Assembly: GCF_019799925.1 (NCBI RefSeq)
Contig: NZ_JABGCG010000004.1
Location: forward strand, 1-64,000
Source: Blastococcus sp. CPCC 205250
GTDB taxonomy: Bacteria; Actinomycetota; Actinomycetes; Mycobacteriales; Geodermatophilaceae
Length of the DNA: 64,000 nt
Direction: 5' to 3'
The notes beneath the pieces are model-generated. The model was given only the letters and a program-made list of their open reading frames with translations, was not told the DNA's origin and did not search any database. Below are positions 1 to 8,429 of the stretch, piece by piece (position 1 is the stretch's first letter; each line of letters opens with the position of its first letter). Both the position numbers and the translations under genes were made by a program.

Positions 1-46
1 AAGGTGTGGAGCTGACCGGTACTAATAGGCCGAGGGCTTGACCACA
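1..46 (+). rRNA. rrl: 23S rRNA, 3' end only
   Basis: The opening bases match the conserved 3' end of bacterial 23S rRNA, including the GACCGGTACTAATAGGCCGA segment followed by GGGCTTGACC. Only the last 45 or so bases are present, so the gene begins outside the window. The exact 3' end is approximate. A 5S gene follows on the same strand, as in a normal rRNA operon. Confidence 0.9.
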
Positions 47-159
47 CAACCCACTTCACACCACGAACACACCCATGTGCGGTGAAGATGAGAACCACCC
101 ACGCGTCCACTGTGCAGCTCTGAACGAACGACCCCCTGTGGGGTCGACAAGTTCACAGA

Positions 160-279
160 GTTACGGCGGTCATGGCGAGAGGGAAACGCCCGGTCCCATT
201 CCGAACCCGGAAGCTAAGCCTCTCAGCGCCGATGGTACTGCCCTGGAGACGGGGTGGGAGAGTAGGACACCGCCGGACA
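160..279 (+). rRNA. rrf: 5S rRNA
   Basis: The segment has the actinobacterial 5S signature: GGCGGTCATGGCG near the 5' end, a central CCCGGTCCCATTCCGAACCC and a 3' GGGAGAGTAGGACACCGCC. The 5' GGCGGT pairs with the 3' ACCGCC to close the terminal helix. The length of about 120 bases is normal. It lies about 115 bases after the 23S end, with a strong terminator directly downstream. Confidence 0.93.
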
Positions 280-290
280 ACCATTACAGA

Positions 291-322
291 ACGGGGGTCG
301 GAGCCATTGGCTCCGGCCCCCG
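291..322 (+). terminator. Intrinsic terminator of the rRNA operon
   Basis: A near-perfect hairpin (GGGGGTCGGAGCC, loop ATT, GGCTCCGGCCCCC) is followed by TTTCTG. It begins about 12 bases after 5S rRNA and fits the end of the rRNA transcription unit. Confidence 0.85.
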
Positions 323-402
323 TTTCTGCGTTGTCCCGAGCACGCCACGACCGTTTCCGCGAGCGTGGCGTGCACCCACGAGCATCGAGGTATCGACCCA
401 CC

Positions 403-2286
403 ATGACTGGACCGCGACGAGACGGCGGCGGACGCGACGGGCGCGGCGGTGGTGCGAGCCGCGGTGCCGGCGGCGCCGGACGACCTCGGCGTGACGGCGC
501 CGCCCCCCAGGGGCAGCAGCGTCGCGACGGCGGGCGGCCCTCAACCGACCGAGCAGGCGGTGCCGGACGGGCGCAGGGTGGCCCGCGGGGTCAGCGGACC
601 GGCGGCCCGGCCCGGCAGTGGGAGGAGCGGCCGCCGCGCGCGGACCGCCCTCGTCGGGATGGCGGGACCTCCGAGGGGGCCGGCCGGTCCGACTGGCGTG
701 ACCGGTCGCCGTCCGGTGGCCGGCCGGGAGCTGCTCGCGGCGGTGGTGAGCGGGTGGCCGGTCACGGCCGCTCCGGCGGTGCCGGCCGCGACGACCGATC
801 CGACCGGCGGGACCGCCGGGACGCGGAGACGCCGGGACGCGGCCGCTTCACGGGTGCTCGGCCGGAGTGGCGTCGCGATGCGCCGGACGCCGGCGGCCGT
901 GGCCGGCCGGGCTCCGGTGGTCCTGGTGCGCGTCGTGGTCCCGGTGTCGGTGCCGGTGCCGAGCGAGAGGCACGCCCCTGGCGTGGTGCTGCCGGAGCGC
1001 CCGACCGTGACCGACCGCGCCGCGGAGCCGGCGGTACCGGTTCGGGTGGGGACTGGCGTGAGCGTCGTCCGGCTCCTGAGCGTGGTGCCGGTGGGGGTGG
1101 GGACTGGCGTGAGCGTCGTCCGGCTCCTGAGCGTGGTGCCGGTGGGGGTGGGGACTGGCGTGAGCGTCGTCCGGCTCCTGAGCGTGGTGCCGGTGGGGGT
1201 GGGGACTGGCGTGAGCGTCGTCCGGCTCCTGAGCGTGGTGCCGGTGGGGGTGGGGACTGGCGTGAGCGTCGTCCCGCCCGAGAGCGTCCCGCCGGTGGCG
1301 GCGAGCGCCGCGACCGCGGCCCCGCCGGGGGCCGCGGCCACCCGCCGCGCACGCCGCGTGGGCGGGACACCGACCGGACGCCGCCGGCCCCGGTCGGACC
1401 GGAGATCCCCGACTGGGCCGACCCACGCGACCTGGACCCGGCCGTGCGCGGCACCCTGCGTGGACTCGACCCCCGCAATGCCCAGCGGGTGGCCGCGCAC
1501 CTCGTCGTCGCCGGTTCGCTGGTCGACGACGACCCGGAGACCGCCCTCGCCCACGCGCGTGCGGCTCGGGACCGTGCGTCGCGGATCGCTGCCGTCCGGG
1601 AGGCCGTCGGCGTCGCCGCGTACCACGCGGGGGACTACGCCGAGGCGGCCCGCGAGATCCGGGCCTACCGCCGGATGAGCGGCGACGAGGGCTACCGCGC
1701 CGTCCTGGCCGACTGCGAGCGCGCCCTCGGGCGGGCCGACGTCGCCCTCCGCCTCGTGCGCGAGGCGCTGGCGGCGCAGCCGGCTCCGGACGAGGTGACG
1801 GAACTGCGCCTGGTCGAGGCCGGCGCCCGCGCCGACATGGGCGAGCTGCCCGCCGCCCTGCTGGTCCTCGAGGACGCCTTCGGCGGTCGCCCACGCCTGG
1901 AGGACCTCGACCTGTCCGACGAGACGGTCCTGCCCCTGGCCACGGCCTACGCCGACCTCCTCACCGCAGCCGGCCGCGACGAGGCGGAGCGCTGGCAGGA
2001 GGCGGTCGCTGCCGTGCAGCCGGACGAGGACGTCGCCTTCGGCGAGGAGGACCTCCCGCCGACGGAGGCACCCGCCGACACCGCGGCCGTCGACGTCGTA
2101 GAGGGCGACGACGACGCATCGCCCGCTCTCGAGGACGAGGAGGACGACGAGGACGCCCTGGACCTGCCCGGTACGTCCGATGCGGACATCGAGGCCGAGG
2201 TCGCCGAGCTGCTGGGCGAGACCGGCGAGGACGAGGTCGGCGGAGAGGACGGCGAGGACGGGCCCGAGGCGTCGACCACGGGCTGA
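403..2286 (+). CDS. Arg/Gly-rich TPR-like protein with tandem repeats
   Basis: This is a 627-residue protein in three parts. Residues 1 to about 340 are low complexity and rich in Arg, Gly and Pro, and contain five tandem copies of a 17-residue unit (GDWRERRPAPERGAGGG). A helical region with TPR-like helix pairs follows, roughly residues 350-545. The tail is very acidic (runs of Glu and Asp). The ATG at 403 is chosen because the upstream in-frame ATG lies inside the 5S gene. The basic RGG-like part could bind RNA or DNA and the TPR part could bind protein; both are inference. The exact function is unknown. It lies just after the rRNA terminator and upstream of an SSB-like gene. Confidence 0.7.
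   Translation: MTGPRRDGGGRDGRGGGASRGAGGAGRPRRDGAAPQGQQRRDGGRPSTDRAGGAGRAQGGPRGQRTGGPARQWEERPPRADRPRRDGGTSEGAGRSDWRDRSPSGGRPGAARGGGERVAGHGRSGGAGRDDRSDRRDRRDAETPGRGRFTGARPEWRRDAPDAGGRGRPGSGGPGARRGPGVGAGAEREARPWRGAAGAPDRDRPRRGAGGTGSGGDWRERRPAPERGAGGGGDWRERRPAPERGAGGGGDWRERRPAPERGAGGGGDWRERRPAPERGAGGGGDWRERRPARERPAGGGERRDRGPAGGRGHPPRTPRGRDTDRTPPAPVGPEIPDWADPRDLDPAVRGTLRGLDPRNAQRVAAHLVVAGSLVDDDPETALAHARAARDRASRIAAVREAVGVAAYHAGDYAEAAREIRAYRRMSGDEGYRAVLADCERALGRADVALRLVREALAAQPAPDEVTELRLVEAGARADMGELPAALLVLEDAFGGRPRLEDLDLSDETVLPLATAYADLLTAAGRDEAERWQEAVAAVQPDEDVAFGEEDLPPTEAPADTAAVDVVEGDDDASPALEDEEDDEDALDLPGTSDADIEAEVAELLGETGEDEVGGEDGEDGPEASTTG
1048..1302 (+). repeat. Tandem 51-bp coding minisatellite, five copies
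   Basis: Five consecutive 51-bp units begin at 1048, 1099, 1150, 1201 and 1252. The first four are almost identical and the last diverges. Each unit encodes 17 residues starting GDWRERR, so the reading frame is preserved. Such repeats change copy number by slippage or recombination, so length may vary between strains. Confidence 0.93.
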
Positions 2287-2393
2287 GCACCGACCACCGA
2301 CATACCGGCGCCGGCCGTCCACATCGACGGCCGGCGTCCACAGGGACGCCCGCGCCGGCCGTCTCGCCCTCCGCGGCCGGGAGGGTGCTCCCC

Positions 2394-2753
2394 ATGAGCG
2401 TCGCAGTGATCGACCGGAACGACGTGGTCCTGCGTGGGCGGATGGCCGCCCCCGCCGAGCACCGGGAACTGCCCAGCGGGGACACGGTCGTGTCCTTCCG
2501 CCTCAAGGTGCGCCGCCCGGAACCACAGGCCCGGGGTCAGTCGGTCGACGTGCTCCAGTGCGTCACCTTCGACCGCGCGCTGCAACGGCGGGTGGCGGCC
2601 TGGGAGCCCGGTGACGTCGTCGAGGTCGAGGGTGCTCTGCAGCGCCGCTTCTGGCGGACGCCGACGGGCACGGCGTCGGTGGTCGAGGTGAACTGCCGCC
2701 GCGGGCGCAAGGTCACCCGCGCCACGGCCGGCTCGGCCAGCGCGACGGCGTGA
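2394..2753 (+). CDS. Single-stranded DNA-binding protein-like OB-fold protein
   Basis: The 119-residue product resembles the actinobacterial short SSB paralogues. Strand-like segments VVLRGRMAAP, VVSFRLKVRR, VDVLQCVTFD and DVVEVEGALQRRFW follow the SSB OB-fold order. It lacks the long Gly-rich linker and acidic C-terminal tip of the main SSB, so it is more likely an accessory paralogue than the replication SSB. The ATG at 2394 is preferred over an in-frame GTG at 2385 because a GGGAGGG ribosome site lies about 8 bases upstream of it. Its 3' end faces a convergent DUF1015 gene. Confidence 0.75.
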   Translation: MSVAVIDRNDVVLRGRMAAPAEHRELPSGDTVVSFRLKVRRPEPQARGQSVDVLQCVTFDRALQRRVAAWEPGDVVEVEGALQRRFWRTPTGTASVVEVNCRRGRKVTRATAGSASATA

Positions 2754-2758
2754 AGGCC

Positions 2759-4081
2759 TCAGTCCCCGTGCGGGCGGAACACCAGGCCGGTCCGCGGCTT
2801 CGGCACGAACAGCGTCGACTTGCGCGGCATGCGCGCGCCCGCCCTCGCGACGTCCGCGACATCGGCGGGGGAGGGGGCCCGCAGGAGCACGGCGATCCCC
2901 GCCCGCCCTACGGCCGCGTCCAGCGCCTGGTCGAGGTCGTGGGCGACGAGCACGTCGTCGGGTCCGTCCCCACGGCCCCACAGGTGCCCGAAGAGTCCGT
3001 GGTGGGCGAGGACGACGTCCAGCCGCTGCCACGCCGGCGGCGCCTCTGCCGGCACGGCCGCCCGGACCAGTCCGGCCGGCCGGTCGAGGCGCAGCAGCTC
3101 CCGGCCGTCGGTGAGCAGGAAGCCCGACTCCGCCGGGTCGAGCTGCCAGCGCCGCACCGCGTCCACCAGCGCCGGGCGTCCGGCTGCCTCGATCGCGGTC
3201 ACCCGGAACCCGCCGGCGGCGACGTCGGCGGCCGTGGCCAGCTTGAGGCCGGGGAGCACCCGGTGGATCGGTTCCACGCGGAGGCCGCCGGGGCCCATGG
3301 GTGTGACCAGCGCGAGCACCGCGGCCTGCTCCGCGGTGCCGGTGACGTCGCGGGCGTGCGCCTGGGCCGCGGCGAACCTGTGGTGACCGTCGGCGATGAC
3401 CGCGCTGGTGCGGCCGAGGGCCGCGCGGACGTCCCGCAGGAGCGCCGGGTCGGCGACCCGCCACAGGAGGTGCCCGACGCCGTCGGTGTCGACGAGGTGC
3501 AGGTCCGGTGTGCCGGTCCGGGCAGCTGCGGTCAGGGCGGCCACCTCGCGGTCCGGGTCGTGGGCCAGGACGATCGGCTCCAGGTCCGTCTCGGTCGCCG
3601 CCAGCAGGGCGCGCCGTCCCTCGACGGCGGCCGGGAAGGTGTCCTCGTGCGGCAGGACGGCCCGCGAGCCCGGCGGAGGGAGGGCGACCGCCCCCAGCCA
3701 GCCCACCGTGGCGGGAGCACCGCCCGCCGGCCGCAGCTCGTAGACCCACAGCGCCGCCTCGCGGTCGCGCCGCAGCACCCCCTCGGCCTCCCACTCGCGC
3801 AGCGTCCGGGCGGCGTGGGCCACCACCAGGGCGGCCCGGTCGGCCGGCGGACGTCCCGGCTGCCCGGCGACCGCAGGTTCGGGGAGGATCAGCCGGACGA
3901 CGTTGTGCGGGTCGGCGGTGGCGAGCTCGTGCCGGGCCTCGGCGGTCACCAGGTCGTAGGCTGGCGAGCTGACCCGGGCGAGGTGCTCGGCGTCGTGCTG
4001 TCCGTAGGTCAGGGCCCGGAAGGGCCGCACGTCCAGACCCGTGGCCCCGCCGGGCAGGGAGCTGGACGGCGACGACGGCAC
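2759..4081 (-). CDS. DUF1015 family protein
   Basis: The product of about 440 residues has the hallmarks of the DUF1015 (SpoOJ/ParA/ParB-repeat-like) family: an N-terminal VRPFRALTY, SSPAYDLVT, the DPHNVVRLILPEP motif, a central VIADGHHRFAAA and a C-terminal FVPKPRTGLVFRP. The biochemical role is not established; some relatives lie near serine or phosphoglycerate metabolism genes. Two starts are possible, GTG at 4081 or GTG at 4030 directly before the conserved region. Neither has a strong ribosome site, so the N-terminus is uncertain. It is convergent with the SSB-like gene and divergent from the small TPR gene at 4193. Confidence 0.75.
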   Translation of the reverse strand: MPSSPSSSLPGGATGLDVRPFRALTYGQHDAEHLARVSSPAYDLVTAEARHELATADPHNVVRLILPEPAVAGQPGRPPADRAALVVAHAARTLREWEAEGVLRRDREAALWVYELRPAGGAPATVGWLGAVALPPPGSRAVLPHEDTFPAAVEGRRALLAATETDLEPIVLAHDPDREVAALTAAARTGTPDLHLVDTDGVGHLLWRVADPALLRDVRAALGRTSAVIADGHHRFAAAQAHARDVTGTAEQAAVLALVTPMGPGGLRVEPIHRVLPGLKLATAADVAAGGFRVTAIEAAGRPALVDAVRRWQLDPAESGFLLTDGRELLRLDRPAGLVRAAVPAEAPPAWQRLDVVLAHHGLFGHLWGRGDGPDDVLVAHDLDQALDAAVGRAGIAVLLRAPSPADVADVARAGARMPRKSTLFVPKPRTGLVFRPHGD

Positions 4082-4192
4082 AGCGGTGATGGTAGGAGCG
4101 GACGCCTGCGGTCCGCCGCGGGCGTCGCCGGCGCCCGGGCGGACGACGCGGGGCAGCGTGGGCGGGAGGCGCCCGGACGGGAGGGCGCGGCG

Positions 4193-4588
4193 GTGACCGG
4201 GTCGGGAGCGCCGGAGGGCGACGTCTACGAGTGGTACCAGCGTGGGCTGCAGCTGCTCGGCAGCGGTGACCCCGCGGCTGCGGCGACGCTGCTCGTCCGC
4301 GCGGTGGAGGCCGAGCCGGACTCCCGGAGCCTGCTCGAGGCCCTGGCCCGGGCGCAGTACGACGCCCATCGCTACCGCGAGGCGATCGACAGCTTCACCC
4401 GGCTCATCGCGGTCAACCCCGCCGACGACTACGCCCACTTCGGTCTCGGCCTGTCCGCGAGCCGGGCGGGCGAGCTCGAACTGGCCGCCGAGCACCTGGC
4501 GCTGGCCGCGGCGCTGCGGCCGGACCTCGGCCACTACGCGCGGGAGTTGCGCGGCGTCCGCGCCCGCCGCACCCGGGGCGCCCGGTGA
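4193..4588 (+). CDS. Small TPR-repeat protein
   Basis: The 131-residue protein is mostly TPR-like helices, with the pattern YEWYQRGLQLLGSGDPAAAA followed by a second repeat around YREAIDSFTRLIAVNPAD and a third around AELELAAEHLALA-type helices. The GTG at 4193 follows a GGGAGGG ribosome site by about 7 bases. Its stop overlaps the GTG start of the HAD phosphatase by 4 bases, so the two are translationally coupled. Mycobacteria have a TPR-type gene in the same place before the HAD phosphatase gene. It is probably a protein-protein adaptor. Confidence 0.8.
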   Translation: MTGSGAPEGDVYEWYQRGLQLLGSGDPAAAATLLVRAVEAEPDSRSLLEALARAQYDAHRYREAIDSFTRLIAVNPADDYAHFGLGLSASRAGELELAAEHLALAAALRPDLGHYARELRGVRARRTRGAR

Positions 4589-5718
4589 GCGCCACCCCCG
4601 GCACCCCGCTGGCAGCCGGGTGCGCGCAGGCGCCGACGTCGGCGCACGACGTGGCGTTGCTGGACCTGGACGGCGTGGTGTACGTCGGGCCCGACGCGGT
4701 CCCGGGCGTCCCCGAGGCGCTCGCCGCGGCGCGGACGGCCGGGATGCGCCTCGGGTTCGTCACCAACAACGCCGCCCGCACGCCGCAGGAGGTGGCCGGC
4801 CACCTCACCGAGCTCGGCGTCCCCGCCGACGCCGCCGACGTCATCACCAGCTCCCAGGCGGCGGCCACCGTCGTGGCACAGCGGTGGGGGAGCGGCGCGC
4901 GGGTGCTGCCGGTCGGAGGGCCCGGCGTCGCTGCGGCCCTGCGGGCGGCGGGCCTCACCGTGGTGGACCGGGCCGAGGACTCGCCGGTCGCCGTGGTGCA
5001 GGGCTACGGCCGCGAGGTCGGCTGGGCGCAGCTGGCCGAGGCCGTCGTGGCCGTCCGGGCCGGTGCCCGGCACGTGGCCACGAACACCGACGCGACGATC
5101 CCCTCACCGCGAGGGCCGTTGCCGGGCAACGGGGCCATGGTGGGTGTCGTCGCCACCGTGACCGGCCGGGAGCCGCTGGTGACCGGCAAGCCCGATCCGG
5201 CGATGCACGCCGAGTGCGTGCGGCGCACGGGCGCCCGCACGCCCCTGGTGGTCGGGGACCGCCTCGACACCGACATCGAGGGCGCCCGCCGCGCCGGCGC
5301 GGCGAGCCTGCTCGTGCTCACCGGCGTGACCGGTCCGGCCGTGCTGCTCGCCGCCGACCCCGGGTGCCGCCCCGACCTGCTGGCCCACGACTGCGCCGGG
5401 CTCCTGACGCCCCACCCGGCGGTGGTCGCCGACGGGGACCGGTGGCGGTGCGGCACCTGGTGGGCCCGCTCCCGGCACGGCGGCCTGGTCCTCGGCAGCG
5501 ACGCACCGCAGCAGCCGACCACCGCGGACGGGCGCCCGGCCGCGGGGCGACCGGACGACGGGCACGTCGACGACGGCCTGGACGGGCTGCGGGCGCTGTG
5601 CGTCGCCCACTGGGCCGCTCATCCCGGCGAAGCGGTCGCCCCGGCGGTCGAGGCGGACGGGGAGCCCGCACGCCAGGCGCTGCGCCGGTGGGACCTCGCC
5701 GGCGACGCGCGCCCGTGA
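4585..5718 (+). CDS. HAD-superfamily phosphatase, NagD/PGP type
   Basis: The 377-residue protein shows the HAD motifs in order: LLDLDGVVYVG (catalytic Asp pair), FVTNNAARTP (motif II), GKPDPAM with the motif III lysine, and VGDRLDTDIEGA (acidic motif IV). The order and the C2-type cap between motifs II and III match the NagD/phosphoglycolate phosphatase branch. The syntenic mycobacterial enzyme (Rv1692) is known as a glycerol-3-phosphate phosphatase, so this or a related sugar-phosphate substrate is likely. The C-terminal 100 or so residues are an extra domain beyond the usual 270-residue core. It is coupled to the TPR gene upstream. Confidence 0.85.
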   Translation: MSATPGTPLAAGCAQAPTSAHDVALLDLDGVVYVGPDAVPGVPEALAAARTAGMRLGFVTNNAARTPQEVAGHLTELGVPADAADVITSSQAAATVVAQRWGSGARVLPVGGPGVAAALRAAGLTVVDRAEDSPVAVVQGYGREVGWAQLAEAVVAVRAGARHVATNTDATIPSPRGPLPGNGAMVGVVATVTGREPLVTGKPDPAMHAECVRRTGARTPLVVGDRLDTDIEGARRAGAASLLVLTGVTGPAVLLAADPGCRPDLLAHDCAGLLTPHPAVVADGDRWRCGTWWARSRHGGLVLGSDAPQQPTTADGRPAAGRPDDGHVDDGLDGLRALCVAHWAAHPGEAVAPAVEADGEPARQALRRWDLAGDARP

Positions 5719-5740
5719 GGCGCCGTGGCCGGCTCGCGGA

Positions 5741-6079
5741 TCAGAGCAGCGCGCGCAGCCGGAGCATGTCGCGCAGGCCCGCCTCGAGCTTCACCCGGCC
5801 CGATGCCCATGCCGGTGCGAAGGACAGCTGACCGGAGGTCAGGGCGACGAGGTCGTCACTGCTCATGGTCAGCCGGATGTCGGCCTTGGGTGCACCGGGG
5901 GCGTCGTCCTCGGCCTGCAGGTCACGCACCGTCCCGCCGGCCAGCCGCCCCCGCAGGACCTTCCCGAGGTCGGGCAGCCGGCACGACAACGAGCGGTCCA
6001 GACCGGAGGCCGCCGGCTTCGAGGCGAGGTCGCCCAGGACCCCCTGGAGGGCGCTCATGCACTGCTCGATCGTCGCCAC
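5741..6079 (-). CDS. SCP2 sterol-carrier-domain protein
   Basis: The 112-residue protein matches the short SCP2-like lipid-binding domain. It has KADIRLTMSSDDLVALTSG in the middle and ends in a hydrophobic segment, APAWASGRVKLEAGLRDML. The GTG at 6079 is chosen because GGAGG lies about 9 bases before it. Proteins of this size are single SCP2 domains and may bind a lipid or CoA-type hydrophobic ligand. It is convergent with the HAD phosphatase gene, with only about 20 bases between stops. Confidence 0.78.
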   Translation of the reverse strand: MATIEQCMSALQGVLGDLASKPAASGLDRSLSCRLPDLGKVLRGRLAGGTVRDLQAEDDAPGAPKADIRLTMSSDDLVALTSGQLSFAPAWASGRVKLEAGLRDMLRLRALL

Positions 6080-6266
6080 GCGGGCGGACCTCCTCGTCGT
6101 CGCTGCCGTCGACGGACCGCCTCCGCCGGTGCCCGCCGTCGCCGGCCGACGCGGCCGTGCCCGTCGTCCCCGGCCGGTAACCTCGCAGCCGGGGACACCG
6201 ACCCCACCACATCCGCCGGGCGGCCGCGCACGCCGCCCGTCCCGAGCACCTCGAGAGGCGGCCGCG

Positions 6267-6545
6267 ATGTCCGAGCCCAGCCGGCCGCGTCCCGTCCCCG
6301 GGCCGCCCGGGAGCCCGGCTGCGCGGCCCGTGCCCGCCCCGCCCGTCGGCGGTGTAGCGGCCGGCGCCCCGGCGGCCGGTGCGGTGGCGGCCGGTGACAT
6401 GGCGATCGCCGGCGAGGTCTCCTCTCCGGTCGCGACCGCGCGCCTCGGCGACCTCGACCAGCGGCCCGTCGCCGAGCACGTCGACGTCTTCGAGGCCGAG
6501 CACGCCCGGCTCGAACGCGAACTGCGCACGATCGACCAGCTCTGA
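6267..6545 (+). CDS. Small conserved protein upstream of tlyA
   Basis: The 92-residue product has a Pro/Ala-rich N-terminal half and a charged helical C-terminus (residues 58-92, ending EHARLERELRTIDQL). Its TGA overlaps the tlyA ATG by one base, so it is translationally coupled to tlyA. A small gene of unknown function also precedes tlyA in mycobacteria, with a similar helical end. No enzymatic motif is visible. Confidence 0.7.
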   Translation: MSEPSRPRPVPGPPGSPAARPVPAPPVGGVAAGAPAAGAVAAGDMAIAGEVSSPVATARLGDLDQRPVAEHVDVFEAEHARLERELRTIDQL

Positions 6546-7342
6546 TGGCACGCCGCAGCCGGCTCGACGCCGAGCTCGTGCGGCGGGGCCTGGCCCGCTC
6601 CCGCGAGCACGCCGTCGCCCTCATCGCCGACGGTCGCGTCGCCGTGGAGGGTCGGGCGGCGACCAAGCCCGCGACCGGCGTGGAGGCCGGGACGCCGGTC
6701 GTGGTCCGCACCGACCCCGACGAGCCCCGCTGGGTCTCCCGGGGCGCGCACAAGCTCATCGGCGCCCTCGATGCCTTCGGCGTCGCCGTCGACGGCCGCC
6801 GCGCGCTCGACGCGGGGGCCTCCACCGGCGGCTTCACCGAGGTGCTGCTGCGCCGCGGCGCGGCCGAGGTCGTCGCCGTCGACGTCGGCTACGGGGAGCT
6901 GGCCTGGTCGCTGCGCACCGACGACCGGGTGCACGTCCACGAGCGCACCAACGTGCGGAACCTGACCCCGGAGCAGATCGGCGGTCCGGTCGACGTCGTC
7001 GTCGCCGACCTGTCCTTCATCTCCTTGCGCCTCGTGCTGCCCGCCCTGGTCGCGTGCGCCACCCCGGACGCCGACCTGCTCCCGATGGTCAAGCCGCAGT
7101 TCGAGGTGGGCCGCGAGCGGCTGGGCGCCGGCGGGGTGGTCCGCGACCCGGCACACCGCGCGGCGGCGGTCCTGGACGTCGCCCGGAGCGCCGCCGGACT
7201 CGGCTGGGGCACCGCCGGAGTCGTCGCGAGCCCGCTACCGGGACCGGCGGGGAACGTCGAGTTCTTCCTCCACCTGCGCCGCGACGCCGGCCCGCCCGAG
7301 GAGGAGGACGTGCGCCGCGCCGTCGAGGAGGGGCCGCAGTGA
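6545..7342 (+). CDS. tlyA: TlyA 16S/23S rRNA 2'-O-methyltransferase
   Basis: The 265-residue protein has an N-terminal S4 RNA-binding domain (residues 1-60, RSRLDAELVRRGLARSREHA) and an FtsJ-type methyltransferase domain. The SAM-binding segment is LDAGASTGGFTEVLL, and the K-D-K-E catalytic pattern fits the conserved SRGAHKL, VVADLSFIS, MVKPQFE and C-terminal VEFFLHL regions. In actinobacteria TlyA methylates a cytidine in 16S and one in 23S rRNA, and its loss gives capreomycin resistance. Length and gene order (tlyA-nadK-recN) are standard. Confidence 0.93.
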   Translation: MARRSRLDAELVRRGLARSREHAVALIADGRVAVEGRAATKPATGVEAGTPVVVRTDPDEPRWVSRGAHKLIGALDAFGVAVDGRRALDAGASTGGFTEVLLRRGAAEVVAVDVGYGELAWSLRTDDRVHVHERTNVRNLTPEQIGGPVDVVVADLSFISLRLVLPALVACATPDADLLPMVKPQFEVGRERLGAGGVVRDPAHRAAAVLDVARSAAGLGWGTAGVVASPLPGPAGNVEFFLHLRRDAGPPEEEDVRRAVEEGPQ

Positions 7343-7391
7343 CACTGGCGTCAGCAGCCGGACAGCAGCACGACGGGGACGGGGAGGGCAC

Positions 7392-8429
7392 GTGACAGAC
7401 GGCATCGCGGCCGCATGGGGATCCGGCCGGGCCCGGCACGTGCTCCTGGCGGTGCACACCGGCCGGCGCGACATCGTGGACCTCGCGCGGAGCTCGGCCG
7501 ACCGGCTCACCCGTGCGGGCATCACCGTCCGCGTCCTCGACGACGAGGCCCCGGACCTGGCGATCGAGGGCGCCGAGGTCGTGCCCGCCGACGCGGAGGC
7601 CGCCCGCGGCGCGGAGATCGTCATGGTCTTCGGCGGCGACGGCACCTTCCTGCGCGCCGCCGAGCTCGCCCGGTACAGCAACGCCGCGCTCATGGGGGTC
7701 AACCTCGGGCGGGTGGGGTTCCTCGCCGAGACCGAGCCCGAGGCGGTCGAGGAGACCCTCGCCGCCATCGAGCGCTGCGAGTACTCCGTGGAGAAGCGGC
7801 TGGCCATCGAGGTCGACGTCCTCGACGCCTCGGGGTCGGTCGTGGGCGGCACCTGGGCGCTCAACGAGATCTCCGTCGAGAAGGCCGAGCGTTCCCGGGT
7901 GCTCGACGTCGTCCTCGGCGTCGACGGCCGCCCGCTCACCAGCTTCGGCTGCGACGGCATCCTGTTCGCCACGCCGACCGGCTCCACCGCCTACGCCTTC
8001 TCCGCCGGCGGCCCGGTGGTCTGGCCCGACGTCGAGGCGCTGCTGCTGGTGCCGACCAACGCCCACGCGCTGTTCGCCCGGCCGCTGGTGACCAGCCCCG
8101 ACTCGGTGCTCACCGTGGCCGTCCCGCCCGACGGCAACCGGGCGCGGGTCTCCGCCGACGGCCGCCGGGCCCTGGACGTGCCCGACGGCGGCCGGGTCGA
8201 GGTGCGCCGGGCCGCGCGGCCGGTGCGGATCGCCCGGGTGCACCCGACCAGCTTCGGCGACCGCCTGGTGGCCAAGTTCGGCCTGCCGGTGCGCGGCTTC
8301 CGCGACGCGCGGCCGCACGGTCCCGGCCGCGAGGCACCCCCGGCGCTGCGCAACGTGCTGGCGCGCGACGTCGTCGCGGCGTCCGGCGCTGCCGAGGAGG
8401 TGACCGGTGCCGCGGACGACGACGCGTGA
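7392..8429 (+). CDS. nadK: NAD kinase
   Basis: The 345-residue protein phosphorylates NAD to NADP. It shows the catalytic GGDGT motif (VMVFGGDGTFLRAAEL), the NLGRVGFLAE segment and the FATPTGSTAYAFSAGGP nucleotide-binding motif. The GTG at 7392 follows a GGGGAGGG ribosome site. The C-terminal 40 or so residues extend beyond the conserved fold. The gene overlaps recN by 23 bases, consistent with one tlyA-nadK-recN operon. Confidence 0.94.
   Translation: MTDGIAAAWGSGRARHVLLAVHTGRRDIVDLARSSADRLTRAGITVRVLDDEAPDLAIEGAEVVPADAEAARGAEIVMVFGGDGTFLRAAELARYSNAALMGVNLGRVGFLAETEPEAVEETLAAIERCEYSVEKRLAIEVDVLDASGSVVGGTWALNEISVEKAERSRVLDVVLGVDGRPLTSFGCDGILFATPTGSTAYAFSAGGPVVWPDVEALLLVPTNAHALFARPLVTSPDSVLTVAVPPDGNRARVSADGRRALDVPDGGRVEVRRAARPVRIARVHPTSFGDRLVAKFGLPVRGFRDARPHGPGREAPPALRNVLARDVVAASGAAEEVTGAADDDA

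Noticed and set aside
172..402. Upstream extension of the TPR protein gene to an ATG at 172
   Set aside because: It would run through the 5S rRNA gene and its terminator; the ATG at 403 is the first start beyond them.
541..2322. Long minus-strand open frame opposite the Arg/Gly-rich TPR gene
   Set aside because: It is a shadow created by high GC in the third codon position; composition is unnatural and it crosses the repeat array.
2750..4192. Long plus-strand open frame across the DUF1015 gene
   Set aside because: It lies opposite a well-supported family member. Only the last 131 residues (from 4193) read as a real TPR protein.
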